A DNA stretch of 64,000 nt from Owenia fusiformis (Eukaryota; Annelida; Polychaeta; Sabellida; Oweniidae), in the NCBI GenBank assembly GCA_903813345.2, contig CAIIXF020000008.1:2861341-2925340 (forward strand), read 5' to 3'. Below the pieces are notes generated by a model. It saw only the letters and a list, made by a program, of their open reading frames with translations. It was not told the DNA's origin and did no database searches. The stretch's first letter is position 1. Each line of letters begins with the position of its first letter. A program made the position numbers and the translations under genes. This document shows, piece by piece, positions 1 to 11,000 of the stretch.

Positions 1-760
1 TGAAGTGGTTTTTCTGGAATCGTGATGACAAGATTTATCTACAAACTTCCAAGATGGCCGCCAGAATGCAAGATGGCTATCGGAAAGTTAAACAGCTCTA
101 TAACTTCTTACCATGTAACATGTGTGAAAATTTGAAGTAAAACTGTTACGTGGTTTTCATGGAATCGTGATGACAAGATTTATCTAAAAACTTCCAAGAT
201 GGCCGACGGAATGCAACATGGCCACCGAAAAGTTAGTCAGCTCTAGAACTTCATACCATGTAACATGTGTGAAAATTCAAAGTAAAACTGTGAAGTGGTT
301 TTTCTGGAATCGTGATGACAAGATTTATCTATAAACCTTCCAAAATGGCTGCCAGAATGCAAGATGGCCACTGAAAAGTTAATCAGCTCTAGAACTTCAT
401 ACCATGTAACATGTGTGGAAATTTGAATTAAATCCGTTTGGATTTCCTGAAATCGTGATGACAAGATTTATCTTAAAACTTCCAAGATGGCTGCCAGAAT
501 GCAAGATGGCCACCGAAATGATAATGAGGTCTAGGACTTTTTACCATGTAACATGTGTGAACATTTGAAGTACATCTGTTATGTGGTTTTTGTGGAATCG
601 CGATGACAATATTTATCTGAAAAAAATTCCAAGATGGCCACCAGAATGCAAGATGGCCGCCGCAAAGTTAATCAGCTCTAGAACTTCTTACTGTGTATCA
701 TGTATGAAAATTTGAAGTAAATCCTTCTGATGGTTTACCTGGAATCGTGATGACAAGAAA
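1..760. repeat. Tandem repeat, about 146-bp unit, five copies
   Basis: A diverged tandem array. Each unit contains CAAGATGGC twice, then AGCTCTAGAACTTC, CCATGTAACATGTGTG and GGAATCGTGATGACAAGA. The AAGATGG landmarks recur near 51, 197, 342, 484 and 630. The array probably starts left of the window. Short open frames inside it are repeat artefacts. Confidence 0.85.
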
Positions 761-1159
761 GTGAGACTTCAGAATGCCACCTTGTCTAACCCCGTTTTGG
801 TGCCTTTTGCCCCTGTTTACATCAATAGAAGAGGTGTTTTCTTTAAGAGGGAAGTCTGTTCTTTCAAACGGTACAATCATTTTATGTGGGAAAGTACCGG
901 ACAACAAAACATTTTTTCAGAGGGTCCAGATCAGGGACTAATGTAGATAAAGTTTGGCAGTAAGCAAGTTATTGTACATGTTCTACTCTAATCATCTTTA
1001 TGTATAATTTATCTATTACTCGGATGTGTATTCCAAATTTAAAAATAATTTAAAAAGTCTTATCGTTCTTTTCAGTTTGTTTATTTTAAATTAGTTCATT
1101 TGTGAGTTTTTTTTATAAATTAATATGATTAAATTATTTTCAAATTTTAGAAGAAAAAT

Positions 1160-1440
1160 TATTTCCCTTTCAAATCTGCGTCGATCTGTTATTTCAAAAC
1201 TAGAAAAGATCAAACTGTGTATTAGTAACCCAACGAACGTAGTTCCAGAGGGATATAGAAAAGCCGTCAGTCCGTTCATTCGTTCGTCTGACGGGCAATA
1301 ACTCAAATACCGGTTGACGGATTGGTTTCAAATTTTATAGGCTGATGCCTTATGGGGATAGAACTTCTGCTTGGAAAGGATTTTTCAATATTGCCACTCA
1401 ATTCAAAATGGCCGCCATTTTTCGTAAAAATATACTCAGT
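1160..1440. repeat. Dispersed repeat fragment (CCGT-rich family)
   Basis: It carries CCAACGAACGTAGTTCC, GAGGGATATAG, a short run of TCCGTTCATTCG and ATAACTCAAATAC. The same order of blocks occurs at 36,305-37,095 and, inverted, at 43,740-44,382. This copy is diverged and has lost most of the tetranucleotide tract. Confidence 0.6.
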
Positions 1441-1574
1441 GATAACTGAAATACTACACTCGGAGGAAGTGTAAATTGTCACTTGCTTTTTTGTAACTGT
1501 AATTCCTTACACAATTTATAATTATAATTATTATAATATAATTAATTAGAAACATATGATGTTATTGATCTTAC

Positions 1575-2559
1575 CTGAGTTTGTTCAATACATTTTCCAG
1601 GTTCTCAATCTCCGATATCAACTGTCTTTTCTCTTCCTTGTAACTTGCAATATGCTTTATCTAAACAAATAAATTAAAAAAACGTATAGATGGCGTTATC
1701 ATTACACACCGTACGTCGTTGCTGTTGCTACACATTTGTACATAGTATTATACTATAAATAGTTTTCTTATTTTAATTTTATTTTAATATAATGTAAATA
1801 ACTGTTAATTAAATGTTGTAAATTTTCAATATGAAGGAAATAAAACAATACAATACAATATATAAGATTTGACGTATGTCCTTAATTGATTGCGCAGTGT
1901 TAAATTTACACCTTCCTACGCCCCTGGACAGCGTAGCAAGATGGATTAGCTCCCTATCATGACATTGTATGTCCTGCATGTCAAACATCGAACAAATAAA
2001 CAAAGTGAATACTATCAACTGCAAATAGTTATACATGGACACTTTGGAGAGCCAAGCTAATAAATTGAAACTCTTATCTTATATTAAGTTTCAATTGATT
2101 CAATAGTTCTATTGTCATTTATCCTCAGAGAGGAAGATTCCGATAAATTAAAAAAAAAAATTACATAAATTCATGCCTACGAAAAGGAATTTGTTCATGT
2201 TTCAATGACAATGCGAAGAGCTCTAATTTCATGATTCTTCAACATTTCCTTATTTGGTATTAATATAGCAAGCCTTTCGCCAAGCCTCTTGCCTTTATTT
2301 TCATTTTCCCATTTGTTCATCTTCAAAAGTGATAAGACGGAAACGACTTGAACTAACTAGTACGATCAAAACATTTTGGAATGGAATTCGTAACTTGATG
2401 GAAGCACGCGGTGCCCTTAATATCCCCTCATATAATGGGCACCATTGATCTATGTCATCTGATCTTACTTACATGTTCACTTCGTTCCTTCTCCGCTTTA
2501 TCATTAACCATGTCTTTTGCGTTGTTGTTTTCAGTGTCGTGGTCTTCTGTGTAAGGCAT
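1575..2559 (-). CDS. Candidate gene, two coiled-coil-type exons (partial)
   Basis: Not recognised. Exon A (2559-2473) starts at an ATG, encodes 29 charged residues (MPYTEDHDTE... ...KERSEH) and ends at a strong donor, CAT|GTAAGTAAG. Exon B (1660-1575) follows the acceptor TTGTTTAG and encodes 28 residues rich in Glu, Lys, Leu and Ile with heptad-like spacing (EEKRQLISEIENLENVL), then donor CAG|GTAAGATC. The two exons join in phase 0, and B leaves 2 nt to be completed by a further exon toward position 1 that I could not identify. What is seen is a probable coiled coil. Upstream exons cannot be excluded, because the frame before the ATG stays open to 2646. Could also be a chance pairing of splice-like sites. 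Confidence 0.35.
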
Positions 2560-3596
2560 TGTACCACCATTAATATCCAAACTTATAGTTATATCTGCAA
2601 CTTTGTACGGAACAAAAGTGTAACAATAGAACGTATTCATACACATCTACAGAACATAATCATGCGAACGTACTCGTAGTCATGCGAACGTAGTCATGAG
2701 ATATTCAGCAACCTATTCATGATATTACAACATTAACATATATTTTGATAAACCGATTTTATGTTTTAAAAGTGCTTGATAGAACAGAAATCAGAACGCT
2801 GTGCTATCTTACCGATTTGAATTCGATCCCAGATGTTTATAAGGCGTCACTGAATCTGATGCAGAAATTGAAAATTTACCTTATAGAGTCAAACAATAAC
2901 ATTTGCTTTTATAATGTAAAAGACTAAGTTACCTTATATAAGTTGCATGTCACATTTAATTTCACCATTCTAGCGATCTTTCACTTGAAGATTTATTACA
3001 AAGCTACATCCTGGATTAGGGCTGACAATTGACTCTAAATCTTTATTGTGTTTTTCTTTTCTCATACTTTCGATTGTTAAATATTCATATATTGGCCCAA
3101 ACTAATGTCCAATCTAAATAATGTCCAATCTAACAATAGCTTACAAAATACAAAAGCAAACAAAGGATCGTTTCATTTACAATTCGAATGTTAATCAAAA
3201 CTTTATTGCCATTTCGTTTAATGTGGTTCATTTTGAATCTAAATCTCATAATATTTATGACTAATATTTGCTAATTTTACTTACAGACTTGTTTGCTTGT
3301 GTTTGGCTTCCTGTTGTTGTTCTTATAGTATATACATTTGCCGTAGGTTCTTACAATGGGCTCAGATAAAATAGTACAAAATAGTACTCAATTTCAAATC
3401 TATCAGGCTTAGTGCAAATTGAAATTAGATAATCGAACTATAAACGTTGATAACTTGGATATAGTCAAGTATCTTATTGCCAGTTTGTATACAATGTTTA
3501 GATAAATCTCCAATCGTCACTTGTGTCAAAAGATAGAAATTGTAAATATCTTGTATTCCTATGTAAGACTCATTCAAGGTCAGTTGTGTGGATGTA
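2560..3596. other. Non-coding stretch
   Basis: AT-rich sequence without a recognisable gene, RNA or terminal inverted repeat. It contains only short open frames and a few short direct repeats such as AATGTCCAATCTAA, seen twice near 3105-3135. Confidence 0.5.
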
Positions 3597-4400
3597 TTGA
3601 TTTGTAAATATTGTATTGTATTGTGTTGTATTGTAGTGTGTATCGTATTGTTTTTAAATATTGCATTGTATTGAATTGTATTGTATTGTATTGAATTGTA
3701 TTGTATTGCATTATATTGTATTGTATTGTAAATATTGCATTGTATTGAATTGTATTGTATTGGATTGTATTGAATTGTATTGTATTGTATTACATTATAT
3801 TGAATTGTATTGTATTGTAAATATTGCATTGTATTGAATTGTACTGTATTGTATTGAATTGTAAATGTTGTATTGTATTGAATTGTGTTGTATTGTAGTG
3901 TGTATCGTATTGTATTTAAATATTGCATTGTATTGAATTGTATTGTATTGGATTGTATTGAATTGTATTGTATTGCATTATATTGAATTGTATTGTATTG
4001 TAAATATTGCATTGTATTGAATTGTACTGTATTGTATTGAATTGTAAATGTTGTATTTGATTGTATTGTATTGTAAGTATTGCATTGCATTGCATTGCAT
4101 TGTATTGTATTGTATTATATTGTAAATATTGCATTGTATTAAATTGTATTGTACTGTATTGTATTGTATTGTATTGTATTGTAAATATTGAATTGAATTG
4201 TATTGTACTGTATTTTATTGTATTGTGTTGTGTTGTATTATATTATATTTTGTTGTATTGGATTTATTGTATTGTAAATATTGCAATGTACTGAACTGTG
4301 TTGTGTTGTATTGTGTTGTGTTGTACTGTATCGTTTTGCATGTATTGTATTGTATTGTATTGTATTTTGTTGTATTGGATTGAATGGATGTATTGTTTTG
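3597..4400. repeat. TTGTA/TATTG pentanucleotide microsatellite, about 0.8 kb
   Basis: A long imperfect pentanucleotide array, (TATTG)n on the plus strand, with TAAATATTGCATTG interruptions that themselves recur about every 75-110 bp, giving higher-order structure. The long open frames on both strands, including 221 codons on the minus strand, arise because a 5-bp repeat without stops stays open in every frame. They are not genes. Confidence 0.95.
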
Positions 4401-4939
4401 AAAATATTACATTGCAAATGTATTGAATTTCCATATTTAGAGTACATTTTAATAGTATTACATTTTTTCAGTCAATACAGTCATATACTTATGATTTACT
4501 ATATGATGTAATATTTACTGGATGTGACTTAACATACAATATACATGTAGGTAATATTGTAGTTCACGACATTTGCTGTCCGTGACATTACCTGAAAGTA
4601 AAATCATTAGATTTCTGTTGAAACATTTTTTGTTTTCATTTTGCTCCATTCGATACTTCAAAATCGAACTAAACTGCTAAAAGTATCATTCAACGTTTGT
4701 TCGATAAGGCTTTTCTAATATAATACCCCCCACTTTTGACAACGGATTGAACTAGAGGAATGTTAACTGTCAATGTAAACTAATAAATCATTGTAATCAA
4801 TAAACAACTTCTGTATGTTGAAAATTGAACTGATTTGATTTGGAATGAACAAAGCAGAAATTGGTATTCTGATTTTTACATTACAAACAAGATATAGATA
4901 TAGCCTTATAGAGTAAACCGTTGCCTGTCATATACATGT

Positions 4940-5175
4940 CACAGGCGGATCCAGAAGCCAGGAAAGGGGAGGCCACATTTCAAATCAGAATGAAATTTTT
5001 TGAGCCCCTCAGTCCAAAGATTAAGGCCATTTATTGATAATTTGGCCTAAAATTGCCCCAAAAAGACCAAGTAATGCCAAAAAAGCCCACTAATTAAGGC
5101 CCTACAGAATGTTTGGGCCCAAGGGGGCAGGAGGGGGGGGGGGCGGTCCCATGCCCCTCCCCCCGGATCCGCGCG
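4940..5175. mobile_element. MITE-like element with GGCGGATCC ends
   Basis: The left end reads CAGGCGGATCCAG and the right end CCCCCCGGATCCGCG, an inverted pair. The interior has GC-rich runs (a G tract near 5130 and a C tract near 5160). No coding capacity. Probably a non-autonomous DNA transposon. Confidence 0.5.
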
Positions 5176-6488
5176 GTTTTCTTACTTCTTGCTCTCTTGC
5201 GTAACCAGGATGAGTCAGACGAGGTAAAACTTTTAACATCCTTTCGGAAATATTCCTATATCAATGTTCAGTTGTACATTATTTGTATATTTCTACAATT
5301 TTTAATCTTAGGCCATCAATTTTTGATTCAATTTCGAATTTTGAATTGATCTCATCACACAAACGCGCTTGCCTTGTTGCTTTAGTTGAACAGCTTTGGA
5401 AATATTTCCGCCTCATCGCTTTTTTCTTGCAATTGGCTACGCCACTGTTGCTATTTTCTTTTTCTTGAAAACAGTTTTATATCTTGTCATCTAATGGAAA
5501 TATGATATAATTATATATAACCATTATATACCGTTGACTGATAAACTGATTATAAATGCATACTGCACTATATGATTTATCAACATTTATATATTCGGTA
5601 CAAACCAGTTGAATGATAAGGCTGTAGAATATGAAACACGACACGTACATTATGATCAAACTCTCATTGCGATGGCTACAGGTTGAGTGCAAGTTCTACA
5701 CAAATTCAATTCCAAGTAAAACCAGTCAGAAAGGAACACTTGATATCAATATACACCTACAACAATACGTTATTAATCTACATGGGATGTCAGTTTTAAT
5801 TACATTCCTTAGATTTATGGCCACTTGCATTCCTAATATTCGGATTTCTTCGAAGTACTTTTTAGATTGTTATCCGTTGCTTTGATATTTCATATTTCAT
5901 TTACGTATTCTAGAATGAAGTCGTGCATCTACTGAAGATTTATGAACTGACGCAATCTGATGTAATCGTGGGAAAGTGCTTTATACAATTCTAGTTTACT
6001 TAAAATGTCTGATAGATATCCGACTGTATATTCTTACTGTTAGACTTTGATGAAGTACCAACGTAAAAGGTTTCTTTTAACACTATCAACAACATGATTC
6101 TAGCCATTTGCAACACATAGCAACGGGAAGAACAACGTGATAGAGAGCACAGATATATTTGGTGCAACAAAAAGTATTTACGTTTCGGAGAGTGATCACT
6201 TGTGAGTGAATTGTATTATATTAATTAAAGCACTTTTTGGAGCGCTGCTATGTTTGTGATTTTCATTATATTTAACTAAATCAAAGATCGTTATTTCTAA
6301 ATGGATGAACATGTTTATTACTCTCTTGTGGTTACACATTTAGAGAGAATTAAGTATTGCTAGATATCAAAAAGAGATCTCAAATGAATGGAAGGTACAA
6401 TGGAAGATCTAAATCATACTATTTTTGCAACCAATGACTTTTGTATGATGAATTAATCTTGCAGTTATTTCGAATATAAGTAGCAACT
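5176..6488. other. Non-coding stretch upstream of the GPCR
   Basis: AT-rich DNA with no supported gene. It should contain the promoter and 5' UTR of the GPCR that starts at 6489. I see no unambiguous TATA box or initiator that I would assign to it. Confidence 0.4.
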
Positions 6489-7562
6489 ATGTGTTTTATT
6501 ATGGACAAAACAGATTTAAATTCGTCATCCATTTACGAATCTTCAAGGAATCTAAATGCGTCGTATTTGGACGAGCAAGAAGGATCCATTTTGTTACAAT
6601 ATGCAAAGGCAACATTCCACGCCATCGTTGGAATAATTATCATTGTGGTCAATGTTATTATCATAGTTGTCATCGCCAAGACAACCAAACTCCAGAATCC
6701 ATCCGGGTATTTTATGATGTCACTCTCTGTGGCGGATTTAGGTGTCGGTTTGTGTGTACCCTTCACCATATACTCTGCATTTCACCATGATTGGCCCTTA
6801 GGATCATGTCTGTGCAAGATATTAGGCGCTTGTCTATGTATCTGTGTCGGATCTTCAATATGGTCGATATGCGTTTTGAGTTTTGATAGGTGTTTATCAT
6901 TGATTGAACCCCTGAAATATGGAGTGATTATGTCTCCCAGGATATACGTATCACTGATTGTATTCAGTTGGCTTTCTGCTACCATAGTGTTCTCTCTCCC
7001 GTTATTTGGCCTGGATACTTACCAGTACAGCCACAATGAGAGAATATGCGGACTTCCAAGTTTAGAGAATAGCACCATGATGGTTATCATCGCCTCGTAC
7101 TTGGCCCCTGCTCTTATCTGCGTATATATCTTCAATATGATAATTCTTTTGACAGCAATTAAGGCTAACAGGACCTGTAAACGCCTCTCTGAGTTGGACT
7201 TGCGTGGAAGTAGACGTCGACGCCTAAATGCATCAACCCGGAGAAGCAACATTAAAGCAGCGAAGGTTATATGTGGTATTGTACTCGTTTTCTCAATCAC
7301 GTGGATGCCTTGCATCATTTGGAATACACATCAAGCCGTGTCCGGCACCCCGATGCCCCCTTTAGCAGAATACATCGTAATGTGGCTTGGTATCTGTAAT
7401 AGCTTCTTCAATTTCTTCATTTACAATATCATGCATCTTGATTTTAAGAGAGGTTTGGAGAAACTTGGCTTTTGTAAGTGCAGCAGTGCTGTTAAAATAA
7501 ACAGTTTGATCAATTCACAAAGCATCAACGGGGTACACAGCAGTATCTTTAGATCCTCTTAG
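6489..7562 (+). CDS. Class A (rhodopsin-family) GPCR, orphan
   Basis: Intronless 357-aa seven-transmembrane receptor at the plasma membrane. Seen: an extracellular N terminus with NSS and NAS glycosylation sites; TM1 about 45-64; TM2 with the SVADL Asp at 83; TM3 with Cys109, likely disulphide-paired with Cys187 of loop 2; DRC at 133-135 in place of DRY; TM6 TWMP at 271-274 in place of CWxP; TM7 NFFIY at 308-312 in place of NPxxY; and a basic third loop (GSRRRR, about 240-245). Position 3.32 is Leu116, not Asp, so a classical aminergic receptor is unlikely. The ligand is unknown. An internal Met5 (MDKTDL) could also be the start. The length is normal for the class and there is no frameshift or stop. 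The gene converges with the C45 hydrolase gene; their coding ends are 386 bp apart. Confidence 0.93.
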   Translation: MCFIMDKTDLNSSSIYESSRNLNASYLDEQEGSILLQYAKATFHAIVGIIIIVVNVIIIVVIAKTTKLQNPSGYFMMSLSVADLGVGLCVPFTIYSAFHHDWPLGSCLCKILGACLCICVGSSIWSICVLSFDRCLSLIEPLKYGVIMSPRIYVSLIVFSWLSATIVFSLPLFGLDTYQYSHNERICGLPSLENSTMMVIIASYLAPALICVYIFNMIILLTAIKANRTCKRLSELDLRGSRRRRLNASTRRSNIKAAKVICGIVLVFSITWMPCIIWNTHQAVSGTPMPPLAEYIVMWLGICNSFFNFFIYNIMHLDFKRGLEKLGFCKCSSAVKINSLINSQSINGVHSSIFRSS

Positions 7563-7738
7563 ACAGTGTTCGGTGCAATTTATGTAAAACTGTTTGGTAA
7601 GGAAGAAATTTTACTGTACTGTACCATAATGCCACAACTACTTCCGTAAAATTATGCTATATTGTATTTGTTGTACAATTTTGCAGTTGATACAAGTATG
7701 TAGTAAGACTTATATTATTATGACAAGCAAAACTTTTA

Positions 7739-7744
7739 AATAAA
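7739..7744 (+). terminator. Polyadenylation signal AATAAA of the GPCR
   Basis: AATAAA lies 177 bp after the GPCR stop codon, on the same strand and before the 3' end of the convergent hydrolase gene. Confidence 0.5.
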
Positions 7745-7947
7745 TGAGAATTTTAACCGAATTCAATGGCTTGTATTACAGTCATTTTACTTTTGATAAT
7801 GCTGTTCTGTAGCGCCATTGGGTAGTAAAAAAGTATGATTTCTAAATAGTGTTCACGTAGGCCTACATGTGTCTTTGTCGAAGGTGTCGATAATTTTAAC
7901 AGAAAATGGGTGTGTATTACGTATTAGTGCCACTCATTTCCCTTATA

Positions 7948-8057
7948 TTATGGTTTATCATCCATTACTAAAGAAAATGGCAGGATAGCGATTGGTTCCG
8001 ATGTTTTGGGATTGTCTTTGTAAACCAGCACCCTTTTCCCGTTGAAGTCCATTACAG
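7948..8057 (-). CDS. C45 hydrolase last exon
   Basis: 110 bp: acceptor ATATTTCAG, then VMDFNGKRVLVY and a short tail to TAA at 7950-7948. The split codon T|CT completes the SVVMD-like strand typical of the family's C terminus. Confidence 0.82.
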
Positions 8058-11000
8058 CTGAAATATTGAAGAAATAACTATAATTTCCATTCATTTTTGT
8101 AGATCTGATTATCTATCCCGATCCCAGCAACTTTCTGAGACATTAAAGAGGGATAAAGAGTTTTCTCAAAACCACTACCCTAGCATTTTATAGGGGTGGC
8201 GGGAAAGTGTGCCTTTAGAAAACAGTTTATCCCGCCGATTCAGTGGATAACTGGGATAAATACATTTTCAAAACACTTTATCCCAGGATTCTTTGTAACG
8301 CCGGGATAAAGTGATTTGGAAAGTGTGTTATCCTAGCACTGCGTCAGAATTTTTGCACCAGGATAAAATGTTTTGAGAAAAAGATCTAAAGTAAATAGTA
8401 GATGCTATGAAGCCATCACACATTTTAATTTCTAGCTTATGATCTTTTCTTGTAATGATATCGAACAGCAAGTATTATACAAATTGCTAGTAGCACTGCA
8501 CCACAATATAACTTTTAAAATACTTACATGACCAGTTCGTGAACCACAGATGGCCTTCTCCATTTGCTCTATATATCGGGAAATCATCATGATTTTCATC
8601 TCCCATTATATTCAAAACACTTTCCAAATCATGTGGAGTTGGTAATTCATCAAATCTGGCTTGACGGATATCACAGAGTTGAACCCGTATACCTTTGTCA
8701 GGTAAGTGTTTTACACTGGAATATAGATACACATATGCCCTTTCATCAAAAATTATTTCATTCTCATTATGTCTAACTATACATGTAATCATCCTCTGAA
8801 TGACCTATTCGCTTTTACGCCAACATTTCCGTTTTTGAACGCACTGAATGAACTTTAAGCACAAGGATTGGTTAGTAATGGTAGTTGCCAATCTCCCTTG
8901 CTAGTACGCTGGAAAACTATAAATCAAATCCTACAGAGACGAGTCAAATTCCTTACATAGTAACTTACTGGTTGAAGTGTGAATATACACCTGCCGTTTC
9001 CTTTTCGATGATTTTATCTTGTGAGATAGTGACCACGCTTACAGATGACTTCGCTTCAGTGCTTGGGCCAACCTCAACATTGTATAAATTAGGGTCATCA
9101 ATAAAGCCTGCATTCACACTATAAGAACAACATATTTTTTATTAGGTATGATAAATTATTCGAATTACTTGTATATCATGGATGAACTCGCATATGACAA
9201 TTACTGTATAATTGACTTTGTATTGCATCTTGTACATTTTGATATTCATAGCATCCTTCATTTTTGCAACAGAGACGCACTCTCTGATTGATAAACTAGA
9301 AACTGCCTTTTCGATTCTTTTCCATTTGATGTGCATTTCTATTAATGGTATTGTTGAATTATGATAATTGTCGGGTAGGAGATTAAGACATTAATTTCTG
9401 TGTGAGTTCAAAGCTTTGCAATTGGATATTGGAGCTTTGTTTTCCTCATGGATAGTTGTGTTCTTACATGTTCATTTTTTCTCAAAGTGTTTAGTTGATT
9501 CTCTTATTACATCGAATATAGGCCACAATGGCAACAACGACCAAGTAATGCATAGGCTTTGTAACAGTATGAGGAACGTGCATGCTTATCTTACCAGAAC
9601 GTCCAGCCCCATCCAATACCATTGCCCTGGTCTGTTAAGATCCTCACTAGATCGTCCTTGTCCTTGGCATGCTGCATGGCACGATTCAGTATAAACGATG
9701 CTGCAAATCAATTATCAATAATGTAGTTGAATAATGATAAAAAGGTTAAAAAGCGACATAAGGTAGATACTTAAGTAGAGCTCGTGCCTACCAACAAAAT
9801 GTCTCACATGTTTCATTCTTAATTTAGATTGTCATGAAAATATAATAATAGTTTGAAAACTTCGCCTTTCTCTGGATTTGTGTATAATTTGGTATTGTTT
9901 TAAAGACTACAAATATTAAACTTAATGTAGTAATGTTTAAATTAAGTATCATATTACAGGGTGGTCAAAGAAATGGAATCCCTTAGGCTATTTCCTCATA
10001 TCTTTGTCATTTTATGAATTAACTCCCTGATATTTTACACATTTGTACATTTTTCAATGTCCTATCAGACTACTTCATATCATGTATATTTCATAACCAT
10101 AGACTGGTTGTGATAATGTTACAGCACTTGAAAGAACATGCTCCAATTGCCACTATTGCTCTGTAGGCAAAGCTGCACAGGTCGTCCAAAATGTTCCTAC
10201 CTGTGGGGACTGGGGATACGGCAAAGACAGAGTGTATAAGATTGACCCCAGGACAATTGCAGACCTCAAAAGTGAGATCATTCGTGTTATGCAGGTCTTA
10301 TCTGCTGACAAATGCATTAGGGTCATTGACAACTGTGCAGATTTGCCCACAGAACGATGATGGCCAAACCCGAAACATGCATGTTGTTCAAAACGCTGTA
10401 ACATTGTGACTATCAATCTGGTTGGTCATGAAATATGGCATACTGGTAGGAAATTGAATGATGTTACAATGTGTCAAATATCAGGGAGTAATTTCTTCCA
10501 ATCACAAAGATGTGAGGATAATGCAGGGTTTCAAGTTTTTGAGCACCCTGTACATAATTATTCTTATTATAGTTTTATATTATATATATTAGTTATATAC
10601 TAATGCGCAATGCAATGTATGGATAATTGAAAAGCTAGAAGAAGTCCAAAATGCAAAGGATTGCTATGACGTGGGAATTGTTGCATGAATAAGGGAAACT
10701 GTATGGCTGAAGCCATTATTGATTTATTTTGAACAACGCCAGGTTACGTGAATAAGCGAACCTGATTGATATCATTATTTATTCTTTGTTGAATATTTGG
10801 TCCATTCTTTAAGATTTAGTCCATTCTCTTAGATACCAAAGTATAACGAATATACCAATGATAGATCGACTTATATCATATTCGATAATCAGATAAGCAA
10901 TAAAATGATTATCTGATTTACGTGATTTTGGATGTAATTCACCGTTTAAGAAAACTAGGTCCTCAATATCACCACACATTCCATGTTGGTTTACATGAGC

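Noticed and set aside
3425-4090. 221-codon open frame on the minus strand
   Set aside because: It is the pentanucleotide repeat read in frame (QYNTI repeats); no coding signal.
10153-10416. 87-codon minus frame as a gene
   Set aside because: It is antisense to a decayed transposase inside a mariner-like element.
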